Positions 39,134 through 48,276 are shown, counted from the first letter of the stretch. The stretch: 49,480 bases of DNA from JBDTMT01 sp033764095 (GCA_033764095.1 JANRJF010000388.1:1-49480), one strand, 5' to 3'. Numbers and translations: made by a program. Notes: a model not told the origin generated them from the letters alone.

Positions 39134-41689
39134 TCACGCCATCCGGCGCAGGGCGGTGCCGACCGCCGGCGTCAGCCGCCGGCTCACGGTCGCGTCGATG
39201 CCCAGCTGCTCGATCGTTTGCGCGACCGTCTCGCGCGTCTCGTCGGTGGCGCGCGGCGGCAGGAAGTCGCGTACCTCGCTGGCCGCCGGCTCGGGGGTGA
39301 GCTGCGCGAGCGCCCGGACGATGTTCTGCTGCAGCATCGGATCGAGCCGCGCGGTGAGCTCGTCCCAGCGGTCGCGCACGAAGCCCCAGGTCGCCAGCCG
39401 CGCGGCGCGCGTGCCGAGCAGGCGGGCGTAGAGATGGGCGCGATCCTGCGGCCGCACCTCGTCGGTCAGGGTGAGCGCCAGCGAGCGCTGCACCAGTTCG
39501 GGGGCTTCGAAGGCGGTCAGGCCGAAAAGGAAGCGCTGCTCCTCCTCCGGGTCGCTGGCGGCGGCGCGCTTGTGCTCCAGGTAGCGTTCGTAGAGGCCCG
39601 CGTCGCCGTTGCGTGCCGCGATGCCGACCACCGCCGAGGCGAGATTGGGGTCGACGCTGTTGGGATCGCCGAGGTAGCGCTGCAGGCGGCGCTGCGCTTC
39701 GCCGACCACGTCGGCGGCGCCGGCGAGCTCGCCCAGCGCGCTGATCGCCGTGGCGCGCCGCAGCCGATCGTCGGCGCTCTCCTCCGGCCGCGGATCCCAG
39801 CCGAGCGCGTCGAAGTGCGGGCGGAAGAACGCCGCGGTAAAACGCTGGAAGTCGGGTTCGGCGGCCTCGTCCACCAGGTGCGTCGCCATCCAGTAGAGGC
39901 GTTCGGTGATCGCCGACAGCACGGCGCGGTCGCGCTCGTCGCGGAAGCCGTCGAGCATGGCAAAGAACTGCTCGACGTCGATCTGGCCGGCCTTGACCAG
40001 CGCCCACTGGTTGCCGACCAGCGCCAGGCGCTCGGGGGCGGTGAGCGCGTCCTGCACCACCGGCACCAGGCGCTTGAGCGAGGCGTCGTCGAGCGCGAAG
40101 CGGTAGAAGCCGGTGCCGTCGCCGTTCGGGTAGAACCAGCGCGCTCCCGGGAGCGGAACGCGCTGTTCGGCCTGATCGACCAGCACGCGCGCCTCGCGCA
40201 CGCCGCTGCCGTCGCCGTACTTGATCACCACCGGCGTCGGCCACAGCGTGCCGGCGGCGTCCGGCGCAGCGTCGGGGTCGGCGGCGAAGCGCTGCTGCCG
40301 CACGTGCAGGGTGTCGCCGCGCGCCTCGATGCGCAGCAGCGGGTGGCCGGGCTGCTTGATCCACGCATTGGCGATTGCGCCGACGTCGCGGCCCGAGGCG
40401 GTGGTCAGCTCGCGCCAGAAGTCGTCGGCGGTGGCGTTCGCCTCGCGGTAGCGCTGCAGGTAGGCGCGCACGCCGCTGCGGAAGGCGTCGGCGCCGAGAA
40501 AGCCCTCGATCATGCGCACCACGCCGGCGCCCTTCCAGTAGGTGATGACGTCGAAGCGTTCGGTCGCCTGTTTGGCGTTCTTCACCTCGAAGGAGATTGG
40601 ATGGGTCGAGTCGAGCGCGTCGAGGTTGAACGGTCGCGCCAGCGTCGCGACGAAGTCGCGCCACATGCCCCAGTCGGGCATCAGCTCGGCGACGACCTTG
40701 TAGCCGATGAAGGTGGCGAACGACTCGTTGAGCCACAGATCGTCCCACCAGGCCATGGTGACCAGGTCGCCCCACCACATGTGTGTCAGCTCGTGCGCCG
40801 CGGTGTAGTAGATGCCCTTCAGCGCCGGCGTCGAGGCGCGCTCGGCGTCGGCGGCGATGGCGGTGAGGCGGTAGGTGATGGCGCCGGGGTTCTCCATCGC
40901 GCCGGCCTCGAAGTCGGGCACGCCGATCGCGTCGACCTTGCCGTACGGGTAGGGGATCGCGGTGTAGTCCTCGAGGTACTCCATCGAGCGGGCGTGCGCG
41001 TCGCGTGCGAAGACGCCCTTGGCGGCCATGCCGCGCGGCAGGAAGACGCGCACCGGCCAACCGGTGCTGGTGTGGGTGACCGGCGTCGCGTCGTACGGGC
41101 CGACCGTGTAGGCCACCAGGTACGACGAGATCGGCGGCGTCTCGGCGAACTGCACTTCCTTGCGACCGCCACCGAGCTCGGTCTCGCGCGTCACGGCGCC
41201 GTTGGCGATCGCGACCAGCTTCGAGGGCACGTTGAGGGTCAGCGCGAAACGCGCCTTGTACTCCGGCTCGTCGAAGCACGGAAACGCGCGGCGCGCGTCG
41301 GCGGCTTCGAACTGGGTCGCGGCGTAGCGCGCGCCGTCCTTCTGGGAGCGGTAGAAGCCGCGCAGGCGGGCGAGGATGGCGCCGCGGAAGTCCAGACAGA
41401 GGCGCACCGTGCCGGCGGCGAGGTGGCGCGGAAAGGTCAGCGTGGCCGTCTCAGCGACGGCGTTGACGGTGACCGTCGCGTTGAGATGCGTGCCGTCGGC
41501 GAGCAGGGCGCGCGCGGTGGGGATCTCGAGCTCGGCGGCGTGCAGCGTGACGGTGTCGGTCGGCGCGTCGACGCGGCACTCGATCTCTTCGCTGCCGCGG
41601 AACTGCCAGGTGTCGAGATCGACCTCGATGCCGAGGTCGTAACGGACCGGCCAGACGGTCCGGGAGAGGCGGAAGTCGCGATCGCTCAT
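39134..41689 (-). CDS. pepN: M1 family aminopeptidase (PepN/puromycin-sensitive type)
   Basis: 851 aa. Removes N-terminal residues from peptides in the cytoplasm. GAMENPG exopeptidase motif, zinc motif HELTHMWWGDLVTMAWWDDLWLNE split as HELTH-x18-E, and the conserved Tyr region FDVITYWKGAGVVRM. The C-terminal half is the ERAP1-like helical domain (LKRLVPVVQDALTAPERLALV, TEERL-like repeats). No signal peptide. ATG 41689 is used; ATG 41707 is possible. It starts the operon with orn and purN, an unusual company for pepN. Confidence 0.95.
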   Translation of the reverse strand: MSDRDFRLSRTVWPVRYDLGIEVDLDTWQFRGSEEIECRVDAPTDTVTLHAAELEIPTARALLADGTHLNATVTVNAVAETATLTFPRHLAAGTVRLCLDFRGAILARLRGFYRSQKDGARYAATQFEAADARRAFPCFDEPEYKARFALTLNVPSKLVAIANGAVTRETELGGGRKEVQFAETPPISSYLVAYTVGPYDATPVTHTSTGWPVRVFLPRGMAAKGVFARDAHARSMEYLEDYTAIPYPYGKVDAIGVPDFEAGAMENPGAITYRLTAIAADAERASTPALKGIYYTAAHELTHMWWGDLVTMAWWDDLWLNESFATFIGYKVVAELMPDWGMWRDFVATLARPFNLDALDSTHPISFEVKNAKQATERFDVITYWKGAGVVRMIEGFLGADAFRSGVRAYLQRYREANATADDFWRELTTASGRDVGAIANAWIKQPGHPLLRIEARGDTLHVRQQRFAADPDAAPDAAGTLWPTPVVIKYGDGSGVREARVLVDQAEQRVPLPGARWFYPNGDGTGFYRFALDDASLKRLVPVVQDALTAPERLALVGNQWALVKAGQIDVEQFFAMLDGFRDERDRAVLSAITERLYWMATHLVDEAAEPDFQRFTAAFFRPHFDALGWDPRPEESADDRLRRATAISALGELAGAADVVGEAQRRLQRYLGDPNSVDPNLASAVVGIAARNGDAGLYERYLEHKRAAASDPEEEQRFLFGLTAFEAPELVQRSLALTLTDEVRPQDRAHLYARLLGTRAARLATWGFVRDRWDELTARLDPMLQQNIVRALAQLTPEPAASEVRDFLPPRATDETRETVAQTIEQLGIDATVSRRLTPAVGTALRRMA

Positions 41690-41765
41690 CCCTGGCTGAT
41701 ACCGCATCGTCGCGACAGCGACCAGACGGGTTGGGCCCGTCTGGTCGGCGACGTGCGAGCTCGGC

Positions 41766-43055
41766 TCAGGAGGCGCGACGCGCCAGGCGTGCGAGCTGCC
41801 AGATCAGCGCGCCACCGATCAGCAGTGCCAGCAACGCGGTGCCGTACTGATCGAGCGACGGGATCGCGGTCGGCGGGCGCGGGCCGACGATGACGATCGG
41901 ACCGTCGATGTCGTTGACCGTGTCGCGCGCGAAGATGCGCTCGCCGGCGACGAGCTCGCGGTTCAGCCCGATGCCGAGGCTGCCGTCGGTGAAGCGGCCG
42001 TCGCCGTCGGTGCCGCCGCTACCGAGCACCGCCCCGCCGTTCTCGGCGATGATCTGGATGGCCGGCGAGACCAAGTTGCGCGCGCCGTTGCCGAATACGC
42101 GCGTCGAGCCGGCGACGGCGCCGGAGGTGATGCGCGGCACCGGTACCGGCGTCGCGGTGGCAGTGGCCGTCGCGGTCGGCGTCAGCGTCAACGTCGCGGT
42201 GAAGGTGACGGTCGGCGTGTTGGTGATCGTCGCGGTCGATTGCGGAGTCGAGGTGACCGTCGCGGTGGAGGACGGCGGGACCGTGACCGTCGCAGTCGCG
42301 GTCAAGGTGGCCGTCGGCGTGTTGGTCACCGTGCGCGTCTGCGAGCTGGTCGGCGACGGGCCGATGGTCGGCGTGTCGGTGACCGTCGCCGTCGGCGTGC
42401 GCGTTGCGGTGTTGGTCGGCGGCACGGTGTTGGTGGCGGTGGCGGTCGGCGTGTTGGTCAACGTGCTGGTGCGCGTTGCGGTACTGGTCCGCGTCACGGT
42501 GGAGGTCACGCTGGGGGCGATCGTGTTGGTCGACGTCGCGGTCGCCGTCGGGCCCACCGGGCCGACGGTCAGGCTGCCGTCGGACCGCTCGCAGGTCGGC
42601 GTGCCTTCGTTGATGAAGCAGCCGTTCGGAATCAACGGCGTCACCTGGGTGAAGGTCAGCGCGGTGGTGCCGTTGGCGACGCCCTGGAAGGTGACGTTGA
42701 ACAGCGCGCCGCTCATGCCCGAGGGCAGCGCCGGCTGACAACCGGCGGTGATGCTGACGACGCCCGGTGTACTGATGTTCGGCGTGATCAGACAGCTCGC
42801 GGTGAGCGCGGTGCCCTGCACCAGGGTCGGCGTCGCGATCGTGGCATCGTAGGTGAAGCTGACGGCGATGCCGCTGACGTTGTCGGTGCTGGCGATCGAG
42901 ACCGGGACGATGGTGGTCTGGCCGATGGAAGCGATGGTGGCGTTGGCCGGCAGGCTGACCTGAACGGCGGACGCGGCGCTGGCGCTGACGAGGGCGACGA
43001 GGGCGATCAATCCGTGCGTCAACCGCCTGCCTGCACTCGCCGTCCGAACACCCAT
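41766..43055 (-). CDS. Secreted cohesin-like protein with IPTL-CTERM-like tail
   Basis: 429 aa. Signal peptide (LIALVALVSASAASA), one cohesin-like domain (~31-165; VQVSLPANATIASIGQTTI, VPVSIASTDNVSGIAVSFTYD), a Thr-rich linker (~165-300, TNTPTATATNTVPPTNTATRT), a small beta-rich domain (~303-390, VFGNGARNLVSPAIQIIAENGG) and the tail AIPSLDQYGTALLALLIGGALIW with Arg, close to IPTL-CTERM sorting signals (I-P-T-L-S-x-W-G). GGAGG lies ten bases before ATG 43055; longer frames are shadow. A DNA duplication is not apparent. It may bind the dockerin-like modules of the neighbours; the nearest is the propeller protein just upstream. Confidence 0.82.
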   Translation of the reverse strand: MGVRTASAGRRLTHGLIALVALVSASAASAVQVSLPANATIASIGQTTIVPVSIASTDNVSGIAVSFTYDATIATPTLVQGTALTASCLITPNISTPGVVSITAGCQPALPSGMSGALFNVTFQGVANGTTALTFTQVTPLIPNGCFINEGTPTCERSDGSLTVGPVGPTATATSTNTIAPSVTSTVTRTSTATRTSTLTNTPTATATNTVPPTNTATRTPTATVTDTPTIGPSPTSSQTRTVTNTPTATLTATATVTVPPSSTATVTSTPQSTATITNTPTVTFTATLTLTPTATATATATPVPVPRITSGAVAGSTRVFGNGARNLVSPAIQIIAENGGAVLGSGGTDGDGRFTDGSLGIGLNRELVAGERIFARDTVNDIDGPIVIVGPRPPTAIPSLDQYGTALLALLIGGALIWQLARLARRAS

Positions 43056-43234
43056 TCCCCGTTCCTCCGAGCTGGCCGTGACGCCCATGCGTCGGTCATG
43101 CCTCAAAAACCCGCCGACGTTGTAGGGCGCCGGGTCGATCGAAGTCAAGCAAATATCCACGCCGCCCTGCCACGGTCAATGCCAAAGACGAGGCCGCCGC
43201 CCCGGGCGGCATCGGCGCCGGGGCGGGCGGCGGC

Positions 43235-46200
43235 TCAGCGGCCGTGATTGACGACCGCAGCGGGCCGCTCGTCGACCTGTGCGCCGAGCAGAACGGCGTC
43301 GAGATCGGCGTCGCCCGCGACGCGGAACTCGAGCAGCAGGACGCTCCCCTGCGAGGCTGCGAGCGGACGCCCGCTGGCCAGGCTGATCGACAGGGTGCCG
43401 TCGCTGCTGCGTTGGCTGACCATCGCGTCCTCGGCCACACCGGTCGGACGCACCGCAACCAGGTGGCCGGCATCGGCGGCGAAGCCCAGCCGCAGATCGA
43501 GCGCCTGGAAGGCGGCGGACGACTGGACGTAGATCGGCACCCGCACCATGCCGCCGCGCGCGGCGCGCGGCGCGCCGGCATGAACGGTTGCCGTGGCGCC
43601 GACCCGGCGCAGCGACGAGCCGTTGGTCCAGTTGCCGGTGCAATCGCCGAACAACATGGCGGAGAAGTCCTGGTTGGCGGCCGAGGCCGACAGCGGGTTG
43701 TACAGGATGTTGCCCTGCTGGCAGTTGCCGCCGGCGAGGGCGGGATACACGATCTGCTGGCCGCCGACCTCGGCCGGCGTCGGGTAGAACAGCCAATCGG
43801 AATTGCAGCGATCGGCGACCGGCAGCCGCGCGATAACGCCGGCGCTGAACTTGAGGATGTTGACCGCGTCGAGCGCGCTCAGCGTGCCGTCGCCGGTGGT
43901 GTCGCAGGCCAGCCGCTGTTGCGCGTTGAAGGTCGCCAGGCCGGCCAGTACCTGCAGGACGCGCGCGGCGTCGAGCGAGCTGATGGCATTCGAGAAGCCG
44001 CCGGCCTTGGCCGGCTCGACCGCCCAGGTGCCGGTCTGCACGATGGCGCTGTAGTCGCCGCGCGAGTTGGTCTCGGTGCTGGTCGGCGCCGCACCGGTCA
44101 GCGTGAGGGCGACCGCCGGAACGTTCGCGTGGTTGCCCATGTAGTAGGTGATGCTGCCGCCGAGACCGGCGCTCTGGCTGCTGGGCGTGTTGGTGCGGGT
44201 CGGGGTCGCGGTCCGCGTCGGCGTGCCGGCGCTGGTGTTGGTGCGCGTCGGCGTGAAGGTCAGGGTCGGCGGAATCGCGGTCGGCGTCCGCGTCGGGGTC
44301 GGCTGCGCGCCGCTCGGATCGAGGTCGACGATGCGCACGCGTTTGTCGTCGTCGGAGCTGATGAACAGCAGCTGGCCGGACGGATCGATGGCGATGCCGG
44401 ACGGTTCGCTGAACGAGGCCGCGGTCGCCGAGCCGCCGTCGCCGCTGTAGCCGTTGGTCCCGTTGCCGGCGACGGTGCTGATGATTCCGCCGGCGCTGAT
44501 CATGCGGATGCGGTAGTTGCGCGTGTCGCCGATGAACAGGCGGCCGCCGTCGTCGATGCTGAGCGTCGTCGGATAGCTGAACTTGGCGGCGGTTGCCGGT
44601 CCGCCGTCACCGGTGAAGCCGGAAGTGCCGCCGCCGGCATACGTGCTGATGATGCCGTTCGGATCGACGCGGCGGATCTTGTGGTCGATCATGTCGCAGA
44701 TGAAGAGGTTGCCGTTGAAGACGGCGACGTCGAACGGGTAGCGCAGCTTGGCGGCGGTCGCGGCGCCGCCGTCACCGGTCGAGCCCGACTGGCCGTTGAT
44801 GCCGGCGACGGTGGTGATGATGCCGTCGGCGACCATGCGCACGCGGTAGTTGTCGCTGTCGGCGATGAACAGCCGGCCGGCGCTGTCGACCGCGATGCCG
44901 GTCGGCGAGGCGAGCTGCGCGCGGCTGGCCGGTCCGCCGTCGCCGTCGCTGCCGCGCGATCCGTTGCCGACGATGGTGGTGATGATGCCCCTGGTCGACA
45001 CCATGCGGATGGCGTGGTTCGACGTATCGGCGATGTAGACGTTGCCGGCGCCGTCGACCGCGACGTCGAGCGGGATGTTCAGCTTTGCGTCCAGCGCGTC
45101 GCCGCCGTCGCCGCCGTAGCCGCGCACGCTGCTGCCGGCCAGGTTGTGGATCGTGCCGGTTTCGCCGTCGACCCAGCGCACGACGTTGTTGACCCCGTCG
45201 GCGAAATAGAGCTGTGGCAGTCCCGCGCTGCTGGTGGTCGCGGTGGCGCCGCGCGGATCGACCAGCGCGTCGTAGGCGGCGCCGCCGTCGCCCAGCCCGC
45301 CGCCGGCGAACGCGTTGATGAGGCCGTTGCTGACCTTGCGCACCCGGTTGTTGAGCGACTTGGCGAGTACGTCGGTGGTCGCCGACAGATAGAACGTGTT
45401 CTGTCCCGAGGCGGCGACGCCCCATGGGTAGTACAGCGTGGCGCTGACCGCCGGGCCGCCGTCGCCAGTGACGCCCGCCGCGCCGGTGCCCGCGACGGTG
45501 GTGATGATCTGCGTCAGCGCGTCCCCCATGCGGATGCGATACTGCTGACTGTCGGCGATCAGCAGGCTGCCGTCAGGCAGCGCGGCGACCTGCGAGGGGT
45601 ACCGCATGACGCCGAAGATGGCCAGGCCGCCGTCGCCGATCTGCCCTGGAATGCCGGTGTAGCCGCCGCCCGCGACGGTGGTGATGACGCCGTTCGAGAC
45701 GCGGCGGATGCGGTGATTGCCGAAGTCGGCGATCAGCATGTTGCCGTTGGCGTCGAACGAGACGTCGGCCGGATTGCGGAAGGTCGCGTTCAGTGCCGGG
45801 CCGTTGTCACCGGAAAATTCCCAGGTGCCGTTACCGGCCACCGTGCTGATGATGCAGTTGTTGCCGCTGCAGCCGGCCGGGCCGACCTTGCGGATGCGGT
45901 TGTTGCCGAAGTCGGCGATGTAGACGTAGCCGTCCGGACCGACGGCGACGCCATAGGGATTGTTGAGCGCCGCGGCCGTCGCCGGCCCGTTGTCGCCGCT
46001 GAAGGACGTGGTGCCGTTGCCCGCGAAGGTCGAGATCGTGCCGTTCGGCGTGACCTTGCGGACGCGGTTGTTGTTCATGTCGGCGATGTAGAGGTTGCCG
46101 GCGCTGTCGCGCGCGACGTCCAGCGGCAGATTGAGCTTGGCGCTCAGGGCGTTGCCGCCATCGCCGCCGAAGCCGGCTTCGCCGCTGCCGGCCACCGTCT

Positions 46201-46474
46201 CGATCTGGCCGGATGCGTCGACATGACGTACGCGATGATTGCGACCGTCGGCGACGTAGACCTCCGGCGCCGCCGCGCCGACCACGATCAGGCCGCGCGG
46301 GTCGAGCGCCGCGTCGAACGCCGGACCGCCGTCGCCGTTGCCGCCGCCGACGTACGTGCCGATTGAGCTCGCCAGCGCCGGACTCGTCAGCGTGACAAGT
46401 AGCGCGACTACCGCGATCGCGGCACAGCCCGACCAGCGCCGCGATGCGCGCGACACCGCCGCCCAGACCACCAT
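43235..46474 (-). CDS. Secreted double NHL propeller with dockerin-like and cohesin-like modules
   Basis: 1079 aa. Signal peptide (CAAIAVVALLVTLTSPALA), then twelve NHL-like blades of the type GDGGPA...YIADxxNxRIRxV...TVAGxG. Blades 1-6 (~38-390) and 7-12 (~390-715) both open with GGGxGDGGxAxDAxxDPRG, so two six-bladed propellers are present by internal duplication. Next come a Thr/Pro linker (~719-766), a carboxypeptidase-regulatory-like domain, two dockerin-like loops (AISSLDAARVLQ, DTTGDGTLSALDAVNIL; ~830-888), the CNSDWLFYP...GDCTGNW module also found at 3326-5260, and a C-terminal cohesin-like domain (~958-1079, MVRVPIYVQSSAAFQALDLR). Dockerin and cohesin in one chain could allow self-assembly. 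Start: ATG 46474 with GGGAAAAG; ATG 46510 is possible. Confidence 0.85.
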   Translation of the reverse strand: MVVWAAVSRASRRWSGCAAIAVVALLVTLTSPALASSIGTYVGGGNGDGGPAFDAALDPRGLIVVGAAAPEVYVADGRNHRVRHVDASGQIETVAGSGEAGFGGDGGNALSAKLNLPLDVARDSAGNLYIADMNNNRVRKVTPNGTISTFAGNGTTSFSGDNGPATAAALNNPYGVAVGPDGYVYIADFGNNRIRKVGPAGCSGNNCIISTVAGNGTWEFSGDNGPALNATFRNPADVSFDANGNMLIADFGNHRIRRVSNGVITTVAGGGYTGIPGQIGDGGLAIFGVMRYPSQVAALPDGSLLIADSQQYRIRMGDALTQIITTVAGTGAAGVTGDGGPAVSATLYYPWGVAASGQNTFYLSATTDVLAKSLNNRVRKVSNGLINAFAGGGLGDGGAAYDALVDPRGATATTSSAGLPQLYFADGVNNVVRWVDGETGTIHNLAGSSVRGYGGDGGDALDAKLNIPLDVAVDGAGNVYIADTSNHAIRMVSTRGIITTIVGNGSRGSDGDGGPASRAQLASPTGIAVDSAGRLFIADSDNYRVRMVADGIITTVAGINGQSGSTGDGGAATAAKLRYPFDVAVFNGNLFICDMIDHKIRRVDPNGIISTYAGGGTSGFTGDGGPATAAKFSYPTTLSIDDGGRLFIGDTRNYRIRMISAGGIISTVAGNGTNGYSGDGGSATAASFSEPSGIAIDPSGQLLFISSDDDKRVRIVDLDPSGAQPTPTRTPTAIPPTLTFTPTRTNTSAGTPTRTATPTRTNTPSSQSAGLGGSITYYMGNHANVPAVALTLTGAAPTSTETNSRGDYSAIVQTGTWAVEPAKAGGFSNAISSLDAARVLQVLAGLATFNAQQRLACDTTGDGTLSALDAVNILKFSAGVIARLPVADRCNSDWLFYPTPAEVGGQQIVYPALAGGNCQQGNILYNPLSASAANQDFSAMLFGDCTGNWTNGSSLRRVGATATVHAGAPRAARGGMVRVPIYVQSSAAFQALDLRLGFAADAGHLVAVRPTGVAEDAMVSQRSSDGTLSISLASGRPLAASQGSVLLLEFRVAGDADLDAVLLGAQVDERPAAVVNHGR

Positions 46475-46894
46475 CTTTTCCCGACCGTCTTGCAGCACCA
46501 CTTTGTGCATCTCCACCACGGTCGGTGCACGTGTTGTGCCACCCCACAGCCAACGACTGCCACGCGCAACCGCGCGGACGCATAGCGGAATCGCCAGCGG
46601 CAAAGCAAGGAACAGCAAATCCGTTCGCAGGCGATCGCCAATTCCGTGCTGCACCCGCGCCAATAATGTACCGGTTCGGCCGCGCCAACCGCCCAGACGC
46701 AGCCCGAACTCAGCCGACTGATCGGACCCCGCCGGCGTCCGCGTGCGCCCGATTCGCTCGAACCAGGCACCTGCCTCGCCGTCGTTCGCCCGTCGATGCA
46801 CCGACCCCGCCCCGCCTCACGGATGTGGCGTTGTGGAAAATTCTTGCTCGGTCGGAAGCCCGCGCCGAAAAGAGTTTGGCCGCAGCGTTTGTAC
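46475..46894. other. Gene-free divergent region
   Basis: About 420 bases between the double-propeller start and the promoter candidate of the 8-Cys paralogue B. It is less extreme in GC than the genes. I see no open reading frame with family features, no tRNA, and no riboswitch pattern I can name (c-di-GMP type was looked for and not found). It should hold the promoter of the minus-strand propeller gene. Confidence 0.5.
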
Positions 46895-46924
46895 TTGACA
46901 GCCCGCCAGACCCGATGGTAAGCG
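46895..46924 (+). promoter_or_regulatory. Sigma-70-like promoter candidate for the 8-Cys gene B
   Basis: Perfect -35 box TTGACA (46895-46900), an 18-base gap and TAAGCG (46919-46924), 69 bases before the start codon at 46993. A GGGAACTG octamer repeats at 46939 and 46972 between promoter and gene. The -10 box is weak, so the call is tentative. Confidence 0.45.
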
Positions 46925-46992
46925 CATCGCGGTCGTTCGGGAACTGTTTCCACCGCGCACAGTCGCGGTCCGGGAACTGGAGGTGGAGACTA

Positions 46993-48132
46993 ATGAGCGT
47001 GAGAGCAGATTCGTTTCGTCGCATGACTCGGGTGGCCCTGTTCACCGCCGCTGTGGCGTTGATCGGCAACGTCGCCCAGGGACAGATTCAGGAGTCCGAA
47101 TTCCGTGGCGCCGACGGCACCACCTATCAGGTGCTGGTCGCGGCGAACCTCGGCGGTGGGGCGGAGCGCATCCGTGTCACGACCATTGCCGGTGCGATCG
47201 CTGGCGCTGGCTCCTGCGCGGCGACGGGCGACATGTCAGGCTCCCCGACGTCCGCCATCGGCGGTGTGCTGCCGCCGTTGATGACGCTGCACCCCTACGC
47301 GTCGATCCGCCGCACGGCAATCCTCACTCCGAACGACATCGGCTCGATCAACTTCAACAGCACCTTTGGTGGCCGCGTTACGCTCGGCACGGGCGGCGCC
47401 GCGATCAACGTCTGCCTCAACGCCTTTGACTGCACCGCGCAGCCGAACGTCGCCCCGCTGGTGACGCTCGACTCCGCCACCGGCGGCGTACCGGCGGCCT
47501 GCATCGCCGAAGACCTCACTGCGCAGTGCGACGGCTCCAACCAGCGCGATGTCTTCGCGTTCGGCCTCGCCGCCAGCGGCAACCCGCCCGTGTGCACCAC
47601 TCCTGGAAACGTCACGGTCAATTCGACCGTCTGCGCCAACGAGCCGACCGACGGTTTCAGTCTCGTCGAGGGTCAGGCGATCGTATTCGTCTACAACAGC
47701 TCGCTGGCCTCGTCCGGCTTTGCCGTGGCGACCGGCGGCTTCGGCATTACTGCGGACAACATGAACAACGCCGGCTGCGCGGCGAACACGGTTGTGAGCG
47801 CCACCGGCGACAACGACAGCCAGCCGGCTCCGCCGCCGCCGACCGCGACGCCGACCAACACGCCGACCAACACCGCGACCAACACCGCGACCTTCACCAA
47901 CACGCCGACCGCCACGGCGACCAACACCACGACGTTCACCGCCACCAATACGCCGACGGCGACCAACACCCGCACCAACACCCCGACGGCGACCAACACG
48001 CCGCCGCCGACCAACACCCGCCCGCCGATTCCGGTGGTGCCGTCGCCGACCAGCCCGGCTGGCCTGGTGATGATCATCGGCCTCGCCGGCGGCCTCCTGT
48101 GGGCCCTGCGGCGGATGGCACGAGTGAAGTAA
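46993..48132 (+). CDS. Secreted 8-Cys domain protein, paralogue B
   Basis: 379 aa. Signal peptide (VALFTAAVALIGNVAQG), the 8-Cys domain (~31-277; ESEFRGADGTTYQVLVAANL, SIRRTAILTPNDIGSINF, NSTVCANEPTDGFSL, SGFAVATGGFGITAD), a Thr/Asn/Pro linker (~277-350, TPTNTPTNTATNTATF) and a C-terminal hydrophobic tail with Arg/Lys (GLVMIIGLAGGLLWALRRMAR), again of the sorting-signal kind. Domain identity to paralogue C looks around 60%, to A lower. I cannot name a function. GGAGGTGGAG before ATG 46993 gives a good ribosome binding site. A terminator follows the stop. Confidence 0.8.
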   Translation: MSVRADSFRRMTRVALFTAAVALIGNVAQGQIQESEFRGADGTTYQVLVAANLGGGAERIRVTTIAGAIAGAGSCAATGDMSGSPTSAIGGVLPPLMTLHPYASIRRTAILTPNDIGSINFNSTFGGRVTLGTGGAAINVCLNAFDCTAQPNVAPLVTLDSATGGVPAACIAEDLTAQCDGSNQRDVFAFGLAASGNPPVCTTPGNVTVNSTVCANEPTDGFSLVEGQAIVFVYNSSLASSGFAVATGGFGITADNMNNAGCAANTVVSATGDNDSQPAPPPPTATPTNTPTNTATNTATFTNTPTATATNTTTFTATNTPTATNTRTNTPTATNTPPPTNTRPPIPVVPSPTSPAGLVMIIGLAGGLLWALRRMARVK

Positions 48133-48165
48133 GCACGGGCCTTTATCCGATCTGAACGCCTACGA

Positions 48166-48206
48166 CCCCGGCGGGACGACAGAGTCCCGCCGGGGTTCGT
48201 ATTTTA
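48166..48206 (+). terminator. Rho-independent terminator after 8-Cys gene B
   Basis: CCCCGGCGGGAC pairs perfectly with GTCCCGCCGGGG around GACAGA and is followed by TTCGTATTTT. It ends transcription of gene B and lies just before the promoter candidate of gene C, so B and C are separate units. Confidence 0.85.
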
Positions 48207-48208
48207 GC

Positions 48209-48237
48209 TTGACTGTGGAGAAGTCTCCGTGTACGAC
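48209..48237 (+). promoter_or_regulatory. Sigma-70-like promoter candidate for 8-Cys gene C
   Basis: TTGACT (48209-48214), a 17-base gap and TACGAC (48232-48237). In the gap lies the small palindrome GGAGAAGTCTCC (48217-48228), a possible operator. The -10 box is weak. The start codon follows 40 bases later. Confidence 0.4.
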
Positions 48238-48276
48238 GCGCACGTCGACGCAGCGAAACTGAGGTGGAGAGCCGAG

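Noticed and set aside
43244..46366. 1040-codon open frame on the plus strand
   Set aside because: It is the antisense of the double-propeller gene; repeated blades give repeated RRAA-type low-complexity sequence with no domain.
46475..46992. c-di-GMP or other riboswitch in the divergent leader
   Set aside because: Short strings such as GGCAAAGC occur, but the conserved order of helices and core bases of the known classes is missing.
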